Of a DNA stretch of 64,000 bases, positions 37,150 to 49,540 are shown piece after piece. Source of the stretch: Datisca glomerata (lineage: Eukaryota > Streptophyta > Magnoliopsida > Cucurbitales > Datiscaceae); contig QANY01013727.1 of assembly GCA_003255025.1 (NCBI GenBank), forward strand, positions 2,129,849-2,193,848. Direction: 5' to 3'. Under the pieces are notes generated by a model. The model worked only from the letters and a program-made list of their open reading frames with translations, was not told the DNA's origin and did no database searches. The first letter of the stretch is position 1, and every line of letters begins with the position of its first letter. Position numbers and translations under genes: made by a program.

Positions 37150-37940
37150 TCAACCCCACAGTGGAAACACTTTCCTTTGGGCTTGTTGTCTTTCTTTTTC
37201 TTCTTAGCTTTCAGCGATGTCTTGGCTTTCTTTACTCTTTTGTTCTTACTCTTGGTTTTACCATTGTTCTTCTTCATTTTCTTATTCTTAACAATATTAG
37301 AAGAACACGTTTGCTCGACAACATTTGACTCACCGACTTTGTCATTCTAAGGTTGAGTGACTAAAAAGTCTACATTTCATTCAACAATTTGGTCATGCTG
37401 AATTGTAACTTGTTCATAACATAGTTGGTCATGAACGCAGAAAAAGCTGGTGTGAGCAACTCTATTATGATGCTTACTTGAGTCCGCTCATCAATGGTCA
37501 CCCCATGTACTTCTACCTCGTGCATAATGTTGATCATGTTAAAAACATGTTCTCAAACAAAAATACCCTTCATCATTTTAGTTGTCATATAGCTTCTAGG
37601 GTCTCATGACGACTTTGATCACACTTCTGCCCAAACATTGCCTGTAAAGATTCCATAAGGCAGTCTCCCTGCTTTCATTCTTGGTTCTCAGAACATTATT
37701 CATGCTTACAAGCATGTAGCACTTTACCTTGTTGTTTGATATTATCCAAGCATCATATTTGTCCCTAAGGTTCTTAGGGGCGTTAGCAGCGGGCTCCTCA
37801 GGACATTCCTCAGTAAGAATGAACTAATGGTTCTTGCAAATCAGCATTAAGTTCATATTTGATTTTCAACATACGAAATTATCACCATTCAATTTCTCAA
37901 GAGCGAGTAAAGAAGTAATAGGGTTACCCATGGTAGACAT
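37150..37940 (-). pseudogene. Copia A gag
   Basis: The start ATG at 37938-37940 opens MSTMGNPITSLLALEKLNGD, the family gag N-terminus (also at 55421-55423). Then LTEECPEEPAANAPKNLRDK, NNKVKCYMLVSMNNVLRTK and frame breaks. The C-terminal basic tract and zinc knuckle begin (KCFHCGVEGN near 37165), but the knuckle is cut before its final Cys by the deletion into integrase. Confidence 0.82.
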
Positions 37941-39854
37941 AATATTGATAACCGCAATTTAAAACATACATGATTCAATATAATTGCTAAATATCTAGAA
38001 TTCAAAAAGTAAACGTGATGCCTGAATGCAATCATAGTAACCACATAAATTTGGGATTACTAATCACGATAAAACAACTCAACGATTAATGTGCCGCCTT
38101 AGGGTCAGTCAGACTAACATTAGACTGTCTATGAGACATTCTCATCCTTATTAATTAAAACTTAAAATATCTCATATTTTCTCTTTTAACAGTAAGGTAT
38201 CGCTTGTTCGATCAACTCACAACTATCTTCATGAAAGTTTAATTGTGACTTTGTGAGTGTAACCCATCATTTCAGATTTCATGACTTCATTTAGAATATG
38301 CCGCCTTTAGGTCGATCAAAACTAAACTGCATCACTTCCTCCTATCTTTTTGAGAAGTCTAACCTGGTATTGGTACAGCAAGAAAACTTTCTTAGGGGGA
38401 TGAAAACAAAGCCATCTCGAGGCCCTCACTGCACCTCATGGTGTTGTACTAATGATGGAGATCATAGGTTACATTGACATGTCAACCTTCTCCCACTCAC
38501 TATTTTAGGATAATGTGTTTCTATTTTAACTAATCAATTAATTCCAAATTAATTACTAGTCAATCCAATCTCATTGGGTTGTTTTATCATGATGAATATT
38601 TAATTATTAGTCAATCCAATCTCATTGGTCTAAGTTCATTTAACTTTCTGAAGCGCCTAAGTCATAATTAGGTGAATCTAGATTAACTAATTAATTATAT
38701 TCATCAAACTTTAATAAAACTCTTTTACTAAAGTCGGTTAACCTAAAGGTTGCTATAGCCTTTAGTGTGGTGTGATTATTAGTTTTACATGCAATTGATT
38801 TCATAAAGCAATACATTTAAACATATTAGAACAATCCTAATAAATCACGTTTCTACAGATCAGATGCATGATTAAATAATATTGTTTGAGATTTTCATGT
38901 ATGGCATGTGATCGACTAATGCATGGACATGTTATCAAACATAACAATTAAACAATTATTTGACAATTAAATAAAATAACAATGGACCGGGTTGCTATTG
39001 GGTATTTCTAAATTACAACCCTTGTAATAAAAAAATAAAATTACAAAACGGACTTCAAAAATACATATTTCCCAAATATTGCATTCTAATATTGATGTCC
39101 ATCTTCATAATCTTCAAGCTTTGAACAACACCTTTTTCAATTAGAAAAAAAAATGATTTTTCTTAATTAAAATAATTTCTATAATTATCCATTTTAATAT
39201 AGCTGACTTTGACTTAGTCAGATAAACACTTTATTTTATTTGATCAACTTGGGTCAAACCCAATCAACCTATTAATTTTTAATTTTCATAAAATCAAAAA
39301 TTAAAAATTTGTTTTAAAAATACATTAATTTCAAAATTTAAATGGGTTTTAATGAAACACTTAGGTGATAGAGTTGGTTGCATGGTTTGTTGAAAACTTT
39401 CCTAAAATGTGACAACAGTTGTCACCGACGATAGGACTCTCCGAGCACCGTCCATCACCACCGCTGCCTGTCTCACCACCGGCAGCAACCTGCCACGCCG
39501 GACAGCCACTGTTTACCGCTGGTACAGTACTGTCGGCACTGTTCGCCTCAACCGGAGTAGTAAATTTCTGGCATGAACAGTGTTTTCACGGATGAACAAT
39601 GTTTTCGCGGATGAACAATAAATTTCTGCCATTCGTCTCGTGCGTTCTTTGTCTTCTCGCGTTTGAAATAATTACAATAATATTCAAAATAAAATTATAA
39701 AAATTTCTATGCCTCAATTCGACTTACAGAAGATCTAGGAAAAATTAAAACAAAGCCTGACCCAATAATCACCATACGATTAACGATTCATTATTTTTCA
39801 TATATTAAAAAAACATTACCAACCCACACAACATTTAACATATAAATATATAAA
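37941..39854 (-). other. Copia A leader (5' UTR)
   Basis: A 1.9-kb non-coding leader. It shares the TCCTAAAATAGTGAGTGGGA block (about 38500-38520) with the leaders of B and C, and a GC-rich stretch near 39420-39560. An imperfect 19-bp tandem repeat (ATGAACARTGTTTTCRCGG) lies at 39573-39619. Confidence 0.65.
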
Positions 39855-39870
39855 GACTACTTTTATACCA
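39855..39870 (-). other. Primer-binding site of copia A
   Basis: On the - strand, TGGTATAAAAGTAGTC sits directly inside the 5' LTR and matches TGGTATCAGAGCAGTC with two changes. Confidence 0.8.
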
Positions 39871-39872
39871 CT

Positions 39873-41974
39873 TTCTGGTCATCGCGGCGAATGCGGAGCG
39901 GAAGCGTGAAGGCGTGTGGCCTTTTAAAAAACTTAAACTTTTATTAAAAATCGAATCTTTTAATAAACCAAAACTTGCGCAATACCACGATAACCAAATA
40001 AGAACTTTTATTGAAAACTCTTTTACAATCACTCGATCCATTATATATTTATAAGCTAAATCTACAACATACAAGGTTAGGAATCATATACCTCTTATAG
40101 TCTATATTAAGTGTCCTTGCGAAAACTGATCGATCCTCCGTTCCCACGAAATCTTTCCAACGATCAGTAGACTCCGAGATCCACATCAATATCTTCCTAG
40201 TCAATCCCCAATGCACTAGGACGTGTGTGGGCACGTAGAATATTACAAGACACTTTTTCTGTCTCTAGATGTTCTCAACGCATGAGATTTAAAGATTTAC
40301 TGAGAAGGACTTTAGTGAGACGATTCTCTAAAAGAACGTGATGATTCTTATTTTAGAGATTTGATTAACGTTTAATCACAGAAGAAAATCTCTCTGACAC
40401 CAATCATGTTCTCAATTCAACTTTTGATTGATGAGCCGATGATCTGATCAACAGATTCTCTCTTTTCCTTTCAACCACTGAGGCCATTAAAAAAATATTT
40501 GTATATATTTTAGATAATGGTGTATCAGATTTTAAGGGATAAACTGAAATAATAGTCCATGTCAATTTTCGATACCCTATCAGTGATTGACACGTGGCAA
40601 TTATTGAAATATTTATTTTAATCAGATAATTATCTAGACATCAGTTAATTCAAAATTAACATATCTGATTATCCCTATCAACTAACTTATCTGTTATTTC
40701 ACAAATAACAGATTTAGTTGATTTAAATTATTATCTAATAATAATTTAATTATCTAATTTCTTAAATTATATATTCTGTCTCACTTATCGATAATTAAAA
40801 AATTGATAATTATTTACATATAATTTCCGAAAATTATATTTAAATATATAAATAATTTAATTAATTGATTCTTAATTAATTAATCACGCATAATTATCTC
40901 ATAATGATGTACTTGCCCCATAATATTTTTTTTTACAGGTCGATCATTTTCTCATGTCCGGATATATTCACACCCTAGACAACGTAGTATAGAGGTGACT
41001 CCGAGACCATTGACCAATAATCCTAAGCTCTAATAAATTAGATTGTTAATTAAACTCTTTAATTAAATAATCTTATTTATTAATTCAATTATTACTCCAC
41101 TATAAATTTAGAATTGTACTCTTAGAGATGATAGAATGTATTTACAGAGTATTCTCATGTACTCCAGTGATATAATCATTTCATGTAGTTCTGTCCTCCA
41201 ATTTTTGGTTCGTAAATTAGAACTGGACAAAATTACTGTTTTACCCTTCTAGTTACCTATTGATCCATAAGTACCATTAATCCACTAGTAAATAGCTAAT
41301 ATATAATCTTATTATAAATTTGAGCTCAACAACCATTCAGTTCCAAAATTAACACTTAAGGGAGCTAATATACAATCCGTTAGGAAAGCTTAGATTCCAA
41401 ATCTTGTAAGATCATGTCCCCTCCATTCCACATCACTGAATTTCCAAAACAAAAGTGACTACCTTGATTAACAAAAAGACCTTAACGAGTGAATCAAAAG
41501 AACTAGTAGACATGCATAGGAGTTAATCACTACTCATGATTCAAACTAATCTACATATGATCATCCAATTAATGTGTATTAAATCTTTATGATAAACAGC
41601 ACGCTAATAAAGATATTAATTCACATCGGTCATAACATATATATTCTTATTATATAAAGTACATTCACTAAGATGTCTATCCATATCAATGATCATGATC
41701 TAGATCACACACATTCATAATGCTTAGTGAACCGTACTAGCAACCATTCATTAAAGAATCCATACTTTAATATGTTGCTGACAATTTTATTCGTTATCTA
41801 TGATCTTAATTCTCTCATACTAATAGAAGATCATAGTCTCAATGAATATGGAATTTCATATATTTATATAAATTATTCAACAAATAATTTAAAAGGATAA
41901 ATATAAGAAAATTGTAATCCTCTTTAAATTTGATATCAAAATTTCAATACACATACTTTGAGGGTCCCCTAACA
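39873..41974 (-). repeat. Copia A 5' LTR
   Basis: 2,102 bp. It starts (- strand) TGTTAGGGGACCCTC at 41974. The inner end at 39873 reads TTCTGGTC on the + strand, where TG is expected, so the terminal dinucleotide has mutated. It keeps the middle segment missing from the 3' LTR. Confidence 0.9.
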
Positions 41975-44298
41975 TTACCTTGGGCTCACAATGGGAAGTG
42001 GAGTAGGTTAGACCGGGGAGATTTGGGGTCGGATCGAAGTAAAAAAAGAAAAAGAGGAGTGCAACACAAGGATTTTCCAAGTGGTCACCCAAGTTAGTAT
42101 TACTCTCGTCCAAGCACGTTAAACTTCAATAATTAATAGGATCTGTTGGTTTAGTGCTGGTATGATCTCATCCAAAAGGTGACATGAAGAAAATGTGGTT
42201 AAGATTTACCTTGGGCTCACGATGGGAAATAGTGTATACTAGACCGGGGAGATTTAGGGTGAGATCGAAGTAAGAAAATAAAAAAGAGGAGTACAACACG
42301 AGGACTTTTCAAGTGATCACCAAACTTATTACTATTGTCACCAAAGCACACTTAATTTTTGAGTTATGATGAGATCTGGTGCTTTAATGCTGGTATGATC
42401 ACACCAATATGGTGATGTGAAGAAAATGTCATTAAGCCTTATCTTGGGCTCATGACTGGAAGTGGTGTAGACTAAACTGGGGAGATTTCGGGTAGGATCA
42501 AAGTAAAAAAAAATGAAAAAGAAAAGAGGTCTGCATCATGAGGACTTCCCAAGTAGTCACCCAACTTAGTACTACGCTCGCTCAAGCAAACTTAACTTCG
42601 AAGTTATGATAGTGCTGGTATGATTGCACTGGTAATGTGATGCGTAGGAAATGCCATTAACCCTTACCTTCGGGTCATGATAGGAATCGGTGTAGAGAAG
42701 AACAAGGAGATTTGGGCTCGGATTGAAGTAAAAAAAAGAGGAGTGCAACACGATGACTTCTCAAGTGGTCACCCAGCTTAGTACTACTCTCGTCCAAGCA
42801 CACCTGTAAGGTGAAGTGAAGAAAATTTCCTTAAGCCATACCTTGGGCTCACGATGGGAAGCGGTGTTGACCAGACTGGGGAGATTTGGTGTCAGATTGA
42901 AGTACAAAAAATAAAAAAGAGGAGTGAAACATGAGGACTTCCCAAGTCATCACCCAACTTAGTACTACTCTCACCCTAACGCGCTTAACTTTGAAGTTCT
43001 AATAGGATCATGTGATTTTAGTGCTGGTATGAAGCACCCGTAAGGTGATGTGAAGAAAATGCCTTTAAGCCTTACCTTGGGATCACGATGGGAAGCCGTG
43101 TAGACTAGACAGGGGAGATTTGGAGTTGGATCGAAGTAAAAAAAATAAATGGAGGAGTGCGACACAATGATTTCCCAAGTCGTCACCCAACTTTGTACTA
43201 CTCTCACCCAAGCACACATAACTGCAGAGTTCTAATGGTACTTGGTGCTTTAGTGCTTGTATGATCCCACCCGTAAAGTGTTGTGAAGAAATTTTCGTTA
43301 GCATTAACTTAGGCACATGAAAAGAAGCGATGTAGAATAGACCGGGTAGATTTGGGGTCAGATCGAAGTAAAAAAAAAGGAAAATGATGAGTGCAACACG
43401 AGGACTTCCCATGTGATCACCCAACTTTATACTACTATCGCCCAAGCATGCTTAAATTCTGAGTTATGATGGGATCCAGAGCTTTAGTGCAAGTATGATC
43501 GGACCCGTAAGGTGATGCGAAGAAAATGTCACCAAACCATACCTTTGGCTTACGATGGGAAGCGGTGTACACTAGACTGGGGAGATTTGGGGTAGGATCG
43601 AATTAAAAAAATAATAGAAGTACAACACTAGGACTTCTCAAGTGGTCAAACAAATTAGTACTACTCTCGTTTCAGCACGCTTAACTTCAAAGTTACAGGA
43701 AGATTCAGTGCTTTAGTGCTTGTATGATTGCACCGGTAATGTGATGCGAAGAAAATATTGTTAAGTCTTACCTTAGGCTCACAATGTGAAGCTATGTAGA
43801 CTAGAACAGGAAGATTTAGGGTCAGATCGAAGTAAAAAAAAAAGATGAGTGCAACACGAGGAATTGCCAAGTGGTCACCCTTCTTAGTACTAGTTTAGCA
43901 CAAGCATGTTTAACTTCAAAGTTCTGATGGGATCTGATGCTTTAGTGTTAGTCTGATCGCACCCACAAGGTGATCAAAAGAAAATGTTGTTAAGCCTTAC
44001 CTTGGTCTCACGATGGGAAGCGGTGTAGACTAGAGTTGGAAGATTTGGGGTCAGATTGAAGTAACAAAAAAAGGAGTGGAACATGAGGACTTCTGAAGTG
44101 GGCACCCAAGTTAGTACAACTCTCACTCAAGAACGCTTAACTTCAGAGTTACGATAGGATTCAGTGTTTAGCGCCCGGTATGATTGCACCGGTAAGGTGA
44201 TGCGAAGAAAATGTCGTTAGGCCTTACCTTGGACTCACGATGGGAATGAGTGTAGACTAGATTAGGGATATTTGAGGCCGGATCGAAGTAAAAAAAAA

Positions 44299-44417
44299 GG
44301 AGTGCAACAAGAGGACTTCCTAAGCGGTCACCCAACTTAGTACTACTATCTCCCAAGCATGCTTAACTTCATAGTTCTGGTGGGATCCAATGTTTTAGTG
44401 CTGGTATGATCGCACCT
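44299..44417 (-). rRNA. 5S rRNA-like copy, full length
   Basis: 119 bp. It keeps GTGCGATCATACCAGCACTA near the 5' end. Box A reads AAGTTAAGCATGCTTGGG, a typical CpG-decay change. ACCAGAACTATG is shared in part with its duplicate at 45806-45924 (ACCAGAACTCTG). Confidence 0.8.
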
Positions 44418-45356
44418 GTAAGGTGATTCGAAGAAAAAATTTTAAGCCTTACCTTGGGCTCACGATGGGAATGAGTGTAGACTAGACAAGTATGATTTGG
44501 GATCAGATCGAAGTAAAAAAGAAAAGAAAAAAGAGGTGTGTAACATGAAGACTTCCTAAGTAGTCGCCCAACTTAGTACTACTCTCACCCAAACACTCGT
44601 AACTTTAGAGTTATAATAGAATTTTGGGCGATTTGGGGTCGAATCAAAGTAAGAATAGAAAAAAATGAGTGCAACATAAGGACTTCCGAAGTGGTTGACT
44701 TAGTTCTACACTTGCCTAAGCACTCTTAAATTCAGAGTTATGATGGGATCTGGTGCTTTAGTACTGATATGATTCACCTATATTGTGATGCGAATAAATT
44801 ATCGTTAAGCCTTACCTTGGGCTAACAATGGGAAACAGTGTAGACTAGACCGAGCAGATTTGAGATCAGATCGAAGTAAAGAAAGAAAAAAGAGGAGTGC
44901 AACATGAGGAATTCCCAAGTGGTCACCCAACATAATACTACTCACGCCCAAGCATGCTTAACTTTGCAGTTATGACAAGATTCAGTTCTTTAGTGCTGGT
45001 ATGATTGTACCCGAATGGTAATTCAAAGCAAATGTCATTAAGCCTTACCTTGGGCTCCCGATGGGAAGCAATGTAGACTAGACCGGGGAGATTTCAAATC
45101 AGATCGAAGTAAGAAAAGAAAACGAGGAGTGCAACACGAGGACTTCCCAAGTGGTCAACTTAGTACTATTCTCTCCCATGCACGCTTAAATTCAGAGTTT
45201 TGATTATATAGAGCTTTAGTGCTGGTATGTTCGCACCCGTAATGTGATGCGTTGCAAATGTTGTTAAGCCTTTCCTTGGGCTCACGATAGGAAGTGGTGT
45301 AGACTAGACAAAGGAGATTTGAGGTCGAATTGAAGTAAAAAAGAAAAAGAAAATGA

Positions 45357-45475
45357 GGAGTGCAACACGAGGACTTCCCAAGCGACAACCAAACTTAGTA
45401 CTACTCTTGCCCAAGCATGCTTCACTTCAGAGTTCTGATGGGATCCGGCGCTTTAGTGCTAGTATGATCACACCC
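45357..45475 (-). rRNA. 5S rRNA-like copy, full length
   Basis: 119 bp, with GGATCCCATCAGAACTCTGA and the 3' end GTCCTCGTGTTGCACTCC intact. The C box is heavily changed (GTTTGGTTGTCGCTTGGG) and box A reads AAGTGAAGCATGC. Confidence 0.8.
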
Positions 45476-47088
45476 GAAAGGTAATGAGCAGAAAATGTCA
45501 TTAAACCTTACCTTGGGCTCCTAATAAGAAGCAATGATGACTATACCGGGGAGATTTGGGGTTGGATTGAAGTAAAAAAAATATGACTGCAACACGAGCA
45601 CATCTCAAGTGGTCACCCAACTTGGTAAAACTCCTGCTCAAGAACTCTTAACTTCGTAGTTACGATAGGATTCGATGTTTTAGTGTCGGTATGATTGCAT
45701 CCGTAAGGTGATGCGAAGAAAGTGTAGCTATGCCTTACCTTGGGCTCACGATGGGAAGCTGTGTAGACTAGATCGAGGTGATTTGGGCTCGAATTAAAGT
45801 AAATAGGAGTTCAACAAGAGGACTTCCCAAGTGGTCACCCAACTTAGTACTACTATCACCCAAGCATGCTTAAATTCAGAGTTCTGGTGAGATCTGATGC
45901 TTTAGTGATGGTATGATCGCACCCATAAGGTGATGCGAAGAAAAAGTTTTTAATCCTTACGTTGGGCTCATGATGGGAAGATGTAGACTAGACAAATGTG
46001 ATTTGGGGTCGGATCGAAGGTAAAAAAAGGTGAAGTGTAACACGAAGACTTCCCAAGTAGTCACCTAACTTAGTACTACTCTCACCCAAGCACTCTTAAT
46101 TTCAGAGTTATGATAGGATTCAGGGCTATTTGGGGTTGGATCGAAGTAAAAATAGAAAAAGAGGTGTGCAACATGAGGACTTCCCAAGTCGTTAACTTAG
46201 TGCTACTCTCACCCAAGCAAGCTTAAATTCAAAGTTCTGATGGGATCTGAAGCTTTAGTGCTGGTATGATCACACCCGTAATGTGATATGAAGAAAATGT
46301 CGTTAGAATTAACTTGGGCTAACGATGGGAAGCGTTATAGTCTAGACCGAGGAGATTTTGGATCGGATCGAAGTGAAGAAGGAAATAAGAAGAGTGCAAC
46401 ACGAGGACTTCTCAGGTGGTCACCAAAATTAGTACTACTCTCCCCCAAGCACGCTTAACCTTGGATTTATGAAAGGATTCGATGCTTTAGTGCTGGTAGG
46501 ATTTTACCCCAAAGGTATTTTGAAGAAAATGTCGTTAAGCCTTACCTTGGGCTCCCGATGGAAAGCAGTGTAGACTAGACCAAAGAGATTTGGTGTCGTA
46601 TCGAATTAAGAAAACATAAAGAGTAGTGCGACATAAGTACTTCCCAAGTTGTTAACTTAGTACTACTCTCACCCAAGCATGTTTAAATTCAGAGTTCTGA
46701 TGGAATCTGGTGCTTTAGTGTTGGTATGATCGCACCCGTAATGTGACTCAAAGAAAATATCATTAACCCTTACATAGGAAGATTTAGAGTCGGATCAAAG
46801 TAAAAAAAGAAAAGAAAAGGAGGAGTACAGCATGGGGACTTCCCAAGTGGTCAACTTCGTATTACTCAAGCCCAAGCACGCTTAACTTCAGAGTTCTGGT
46901 GGGATTCGGTGCTTTAATGCTGATATGATCGTGCCCGTAAGGTGATGAGAAGAAAATATCATTAAACCTTACCTTGGGCTCACGATGGGAAGCGGTGTAG
47001 AGTAGACCAGGGAGATTTTAGTTTAGATCGAAGTAAAAAAAGAAAAAGAGGAGTGACACAAAAAGACTTCCCATGTGGTCACCCAACT

Positions 47089-48599
47089 TGTTGGAAACTC
47101 GGCATTCACGCGACGGAATCATGGGGGGTTTTTAATAAATTGATAAAAATTGAATATTTTTCGATAAAAGAAAATAAACATGACGCAACAATTTTCAAAA
47201 TAAAAAATTTTTCTTGGAAATTTTTTTTAATCCAGATCAATTATAAATTTATATATTAAATCTAAGACACATTGATAGGAATCATATACGTTTGTAGTCT
47301 ATATCATGTGTTCTAGAAAATCAATGATCCTGCGTTCCCACGAACAACGGAGTTCAAGATCCACACCAAGATCTTTTAAGTCAATCCTCAAACGTACCAG
47401 GACATGTGTGGGCATGTAGAATAATTCAAATATATCTTTTCTATCTTTAAATGCACTCAACACGTGAGATCTAGAGATTCATTAAGAATTATTAATTTAG
47501 TGAGACAATCCTATTAGAGAATACGACGATGATTCTTTCAGAATTTTTCATTCACTTTTTATCACAGAGAAAGTTCATCCTGATAGCAACTGTATTCTGA
47601 ACACTCAGCCAACCCCGAGGCCATTAGAATAATATCTATAAATATTTTCTACGCTCTTCAGTTTTTAGGGATATACATGAAATAACATATAATCAACAAA
47701 TTGCCATTGCAGTGGGACTTATTGCAATTCGGTGCACAATTGCACTGTCAGACGGCACTGCAGCTGCACTGAACTAACACAGTGCCTCACGACACTACTG
47801 TACTTCATATCAATATCTGATTCTCAATCAGCCATTGACACATGATAATTACTGTAAATTAAATATTTATTTTAATCAGATAAATATCTAGATATCAGTT
47901 AATTTAAAATTAACTTATCTTATTATTCTTATCAACTAGCTTATATGTTAGTAAACAAATAATAGTTTAGTGATTTAAATTTTTAATTATTATCTAATAA
48001 TAAATTAACATTATCTAATTTCACAAATTAGACATACTATCTCATTTATCGATAATTAAAAAATTAATCGATATAATTATTTATATATAATTTCTGAAAA
48101 TTAATATAAAGAATTTCATTAATTAATCACTCATAATTATCTCATAATTATGTACTTGCCCCAGAAATATAATTCCTTTTGCATCTTAGTCCTTTTCTCA
48201 TGTCATGAAATATTCACACCCTATACTGTGTAGTACGGTGACTTGGGGACCATGGACCTATAACCTTATTATATAAAATACCTTTATTGAGATGTATATC
48301 CATATAAATGATCCGGAAATAGATCACATGCATTCATAATACTTAATGAGTCGTACTAGCAATCATTCATTAAAGATTTCACACTTTAATATGTCATTGA
48401 CAATTTTATTCATTATCTATGATATTAATTTTCTCATACTAATATAAGATAATAGTCTCATTCATTAATATAGAATTTTCATATATTTATTTAAATTATC
48501 CAACAATAATTTAAAACAACAATTTTAAGAAAAATATAATACCATTAAATTTTACATTAAAATGTCAATACGCATATTTTGAGGGCATTACCGCCAACA
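47089..48599 (-). repeat. Copia C 3' LTR
   Basis: It starts (- strand) TGTTGGCGGTAATGCCC at 48599 and ends GAGTTTCCAACA. The end sequence differs from the GACCAGCA end of element A, so C and the solo LTR at 49541 form a subfamily. About 600 bp are deleted near 48265. Confidence 0.85.
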
Positions 48600-48830
48600 A
48601 TCTCCCACTTTCCCTAAAGCAAATGTGCCATCTCTCTCAACCTCATGCTTCGCACATGACCCTCAAACAACTTCGTATGAAGTGACTTGGTGAATGAGTC
48701 TGCCAGTTTCTAATCTAACGTTGTCTTTATAACAGTCAGAGCTAGATTCTAATCCAACATTATCTTCATAACATTTAGATCACCTTAGTCTATGACCCAG
48801 ATGTCAACTTTCGACTATCCTTATCCGATT
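48600..48830 (-). pseudogene. Copia C RNase H remnant
   Basis: Only the two ends remain: the PPT-proximal end (AATGTGCCATC block, + strand, near 48620), and the start of the TDS block near 48830. A short duplication (CTAATCYAACRTTRTCTT at 48711 and 48751) lies at the deletion point. Confidence 0.65.
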
Positions 48831-49540
48831 CCTAATCAGTATATCTAGTGTGATTCAGATCTTCTCCTAAACAAACAAGCATATAGTCTCTTGTTCTCCT
48901 ATGATACTTGAGAATGTGTTTTACTACAATTGAAAGTTCTAAACTAGGATTTGATTGATAACGACTGACAATTCTCACCGTATAACAGATGTCTGGTCTC
49001 GTACACAACATAACATACATGAGACTACCAACAGCTGAAGCATAAGGAACCTTTCTCATAACATCTTCCTCTTGAGGTGTCTTAGGACATTGCTCCTTGG
49101 AGGACAATTCCATGTCTGGTTGGTAGTTGACCTTTCTTAGAATTCTCCATAAAGAATCTTCCCAACACCTTATCAATATAAGATACCTGAGAAAGTGACA
49201 AGAGATTGTTCTTTCTATCCCTTAGGATTTAGATGCCTAGAACATAGCTCGCCTCTCCCAAATTTTTCATCTGAAATTTCTCAGCTAACCACTTCTTTAC
49301 CTTTGACAAATTTTTTACATCATTCCCAACGAGTATAATATCGTCAACATAAAAAATTAAGAAACCACTATCTTGTCTTTGATGTATTTATAAACACAAG
49401 CTTCGTCAACATTTTGCTCGAAGCCATATGATTTAATAATCTCATCAAATGTATGATTCGAAGATATAGATGCTCGCTTTAATCCTTGAATAGATTTAAG
49501 CAACTTGCATACTTTCTGATCTTGCCCTTTTTTCATGAAC
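48831..49540 (-). pseudogene. Copia C reverse transcriptase, C-terminal part
   Basis: The catalytic FYVDDIILVGNDVKNLSK block is at about 49310-49360, followed by FQMKNLGEASYVLGI, SQVSYIDKVLGR, and QEEDVMRKVPYASAVGSLMY with RPDICYTVRIVSRYQSNPS (in the open stretch 48832-49176). A stop follows VLGI, and a frameshift lies near 49090. The upstream half of RT continues at 51720 beyond the inserted LTR. Confidence 0.88.

Larger units (their letters stand above)
33114..41974 (-). mobile_element. Copia retrotransposon A, complete ends with TSD
   Basis: An 8.86-kb - strand element with both LTRs (+ strand ends TGCTGGTCG and CCCCTAACA). It is flanked by the 5-bp target duplication CTACC (33109-33113) / TTACC (41975-41979). 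The intact spacer reads TTACC, so the left copy has one later change. The insertion site is in the 5S spacer, 33-37 bases upstream of the copy ending at 33076. Internally, gag joins the end of integrase near 37150, so protease and most of integrase are deleted. The best-dated insertion in the window. Confidence 0.93.
41975..47088 (-). repeat. 5S rDNA tandem array, block 3 (24 units)
   Basis: Gene copies at 42056-42173, 42288-42406, 42528-42630, 42740-42804 (cut), 42921-43039, 43154-43272, 43388-43506, 43617-43735, 43846-43964, 44073-44191, 44299-44417, 44535-44623 (fused to spacer), 44666-44778, 44894-45012, 45126-45238, 45357-45475, 45584-45702, 45806-45924, 46032-46126 (fused to spacer), 46163-46277, 46391-46509, 46622-46737, 46822-46936 and 47050-47088 (cut by element C). 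The last 14 units form two tandem 7-unit blocks of about 1.5 kb. Confidence 0.93.
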
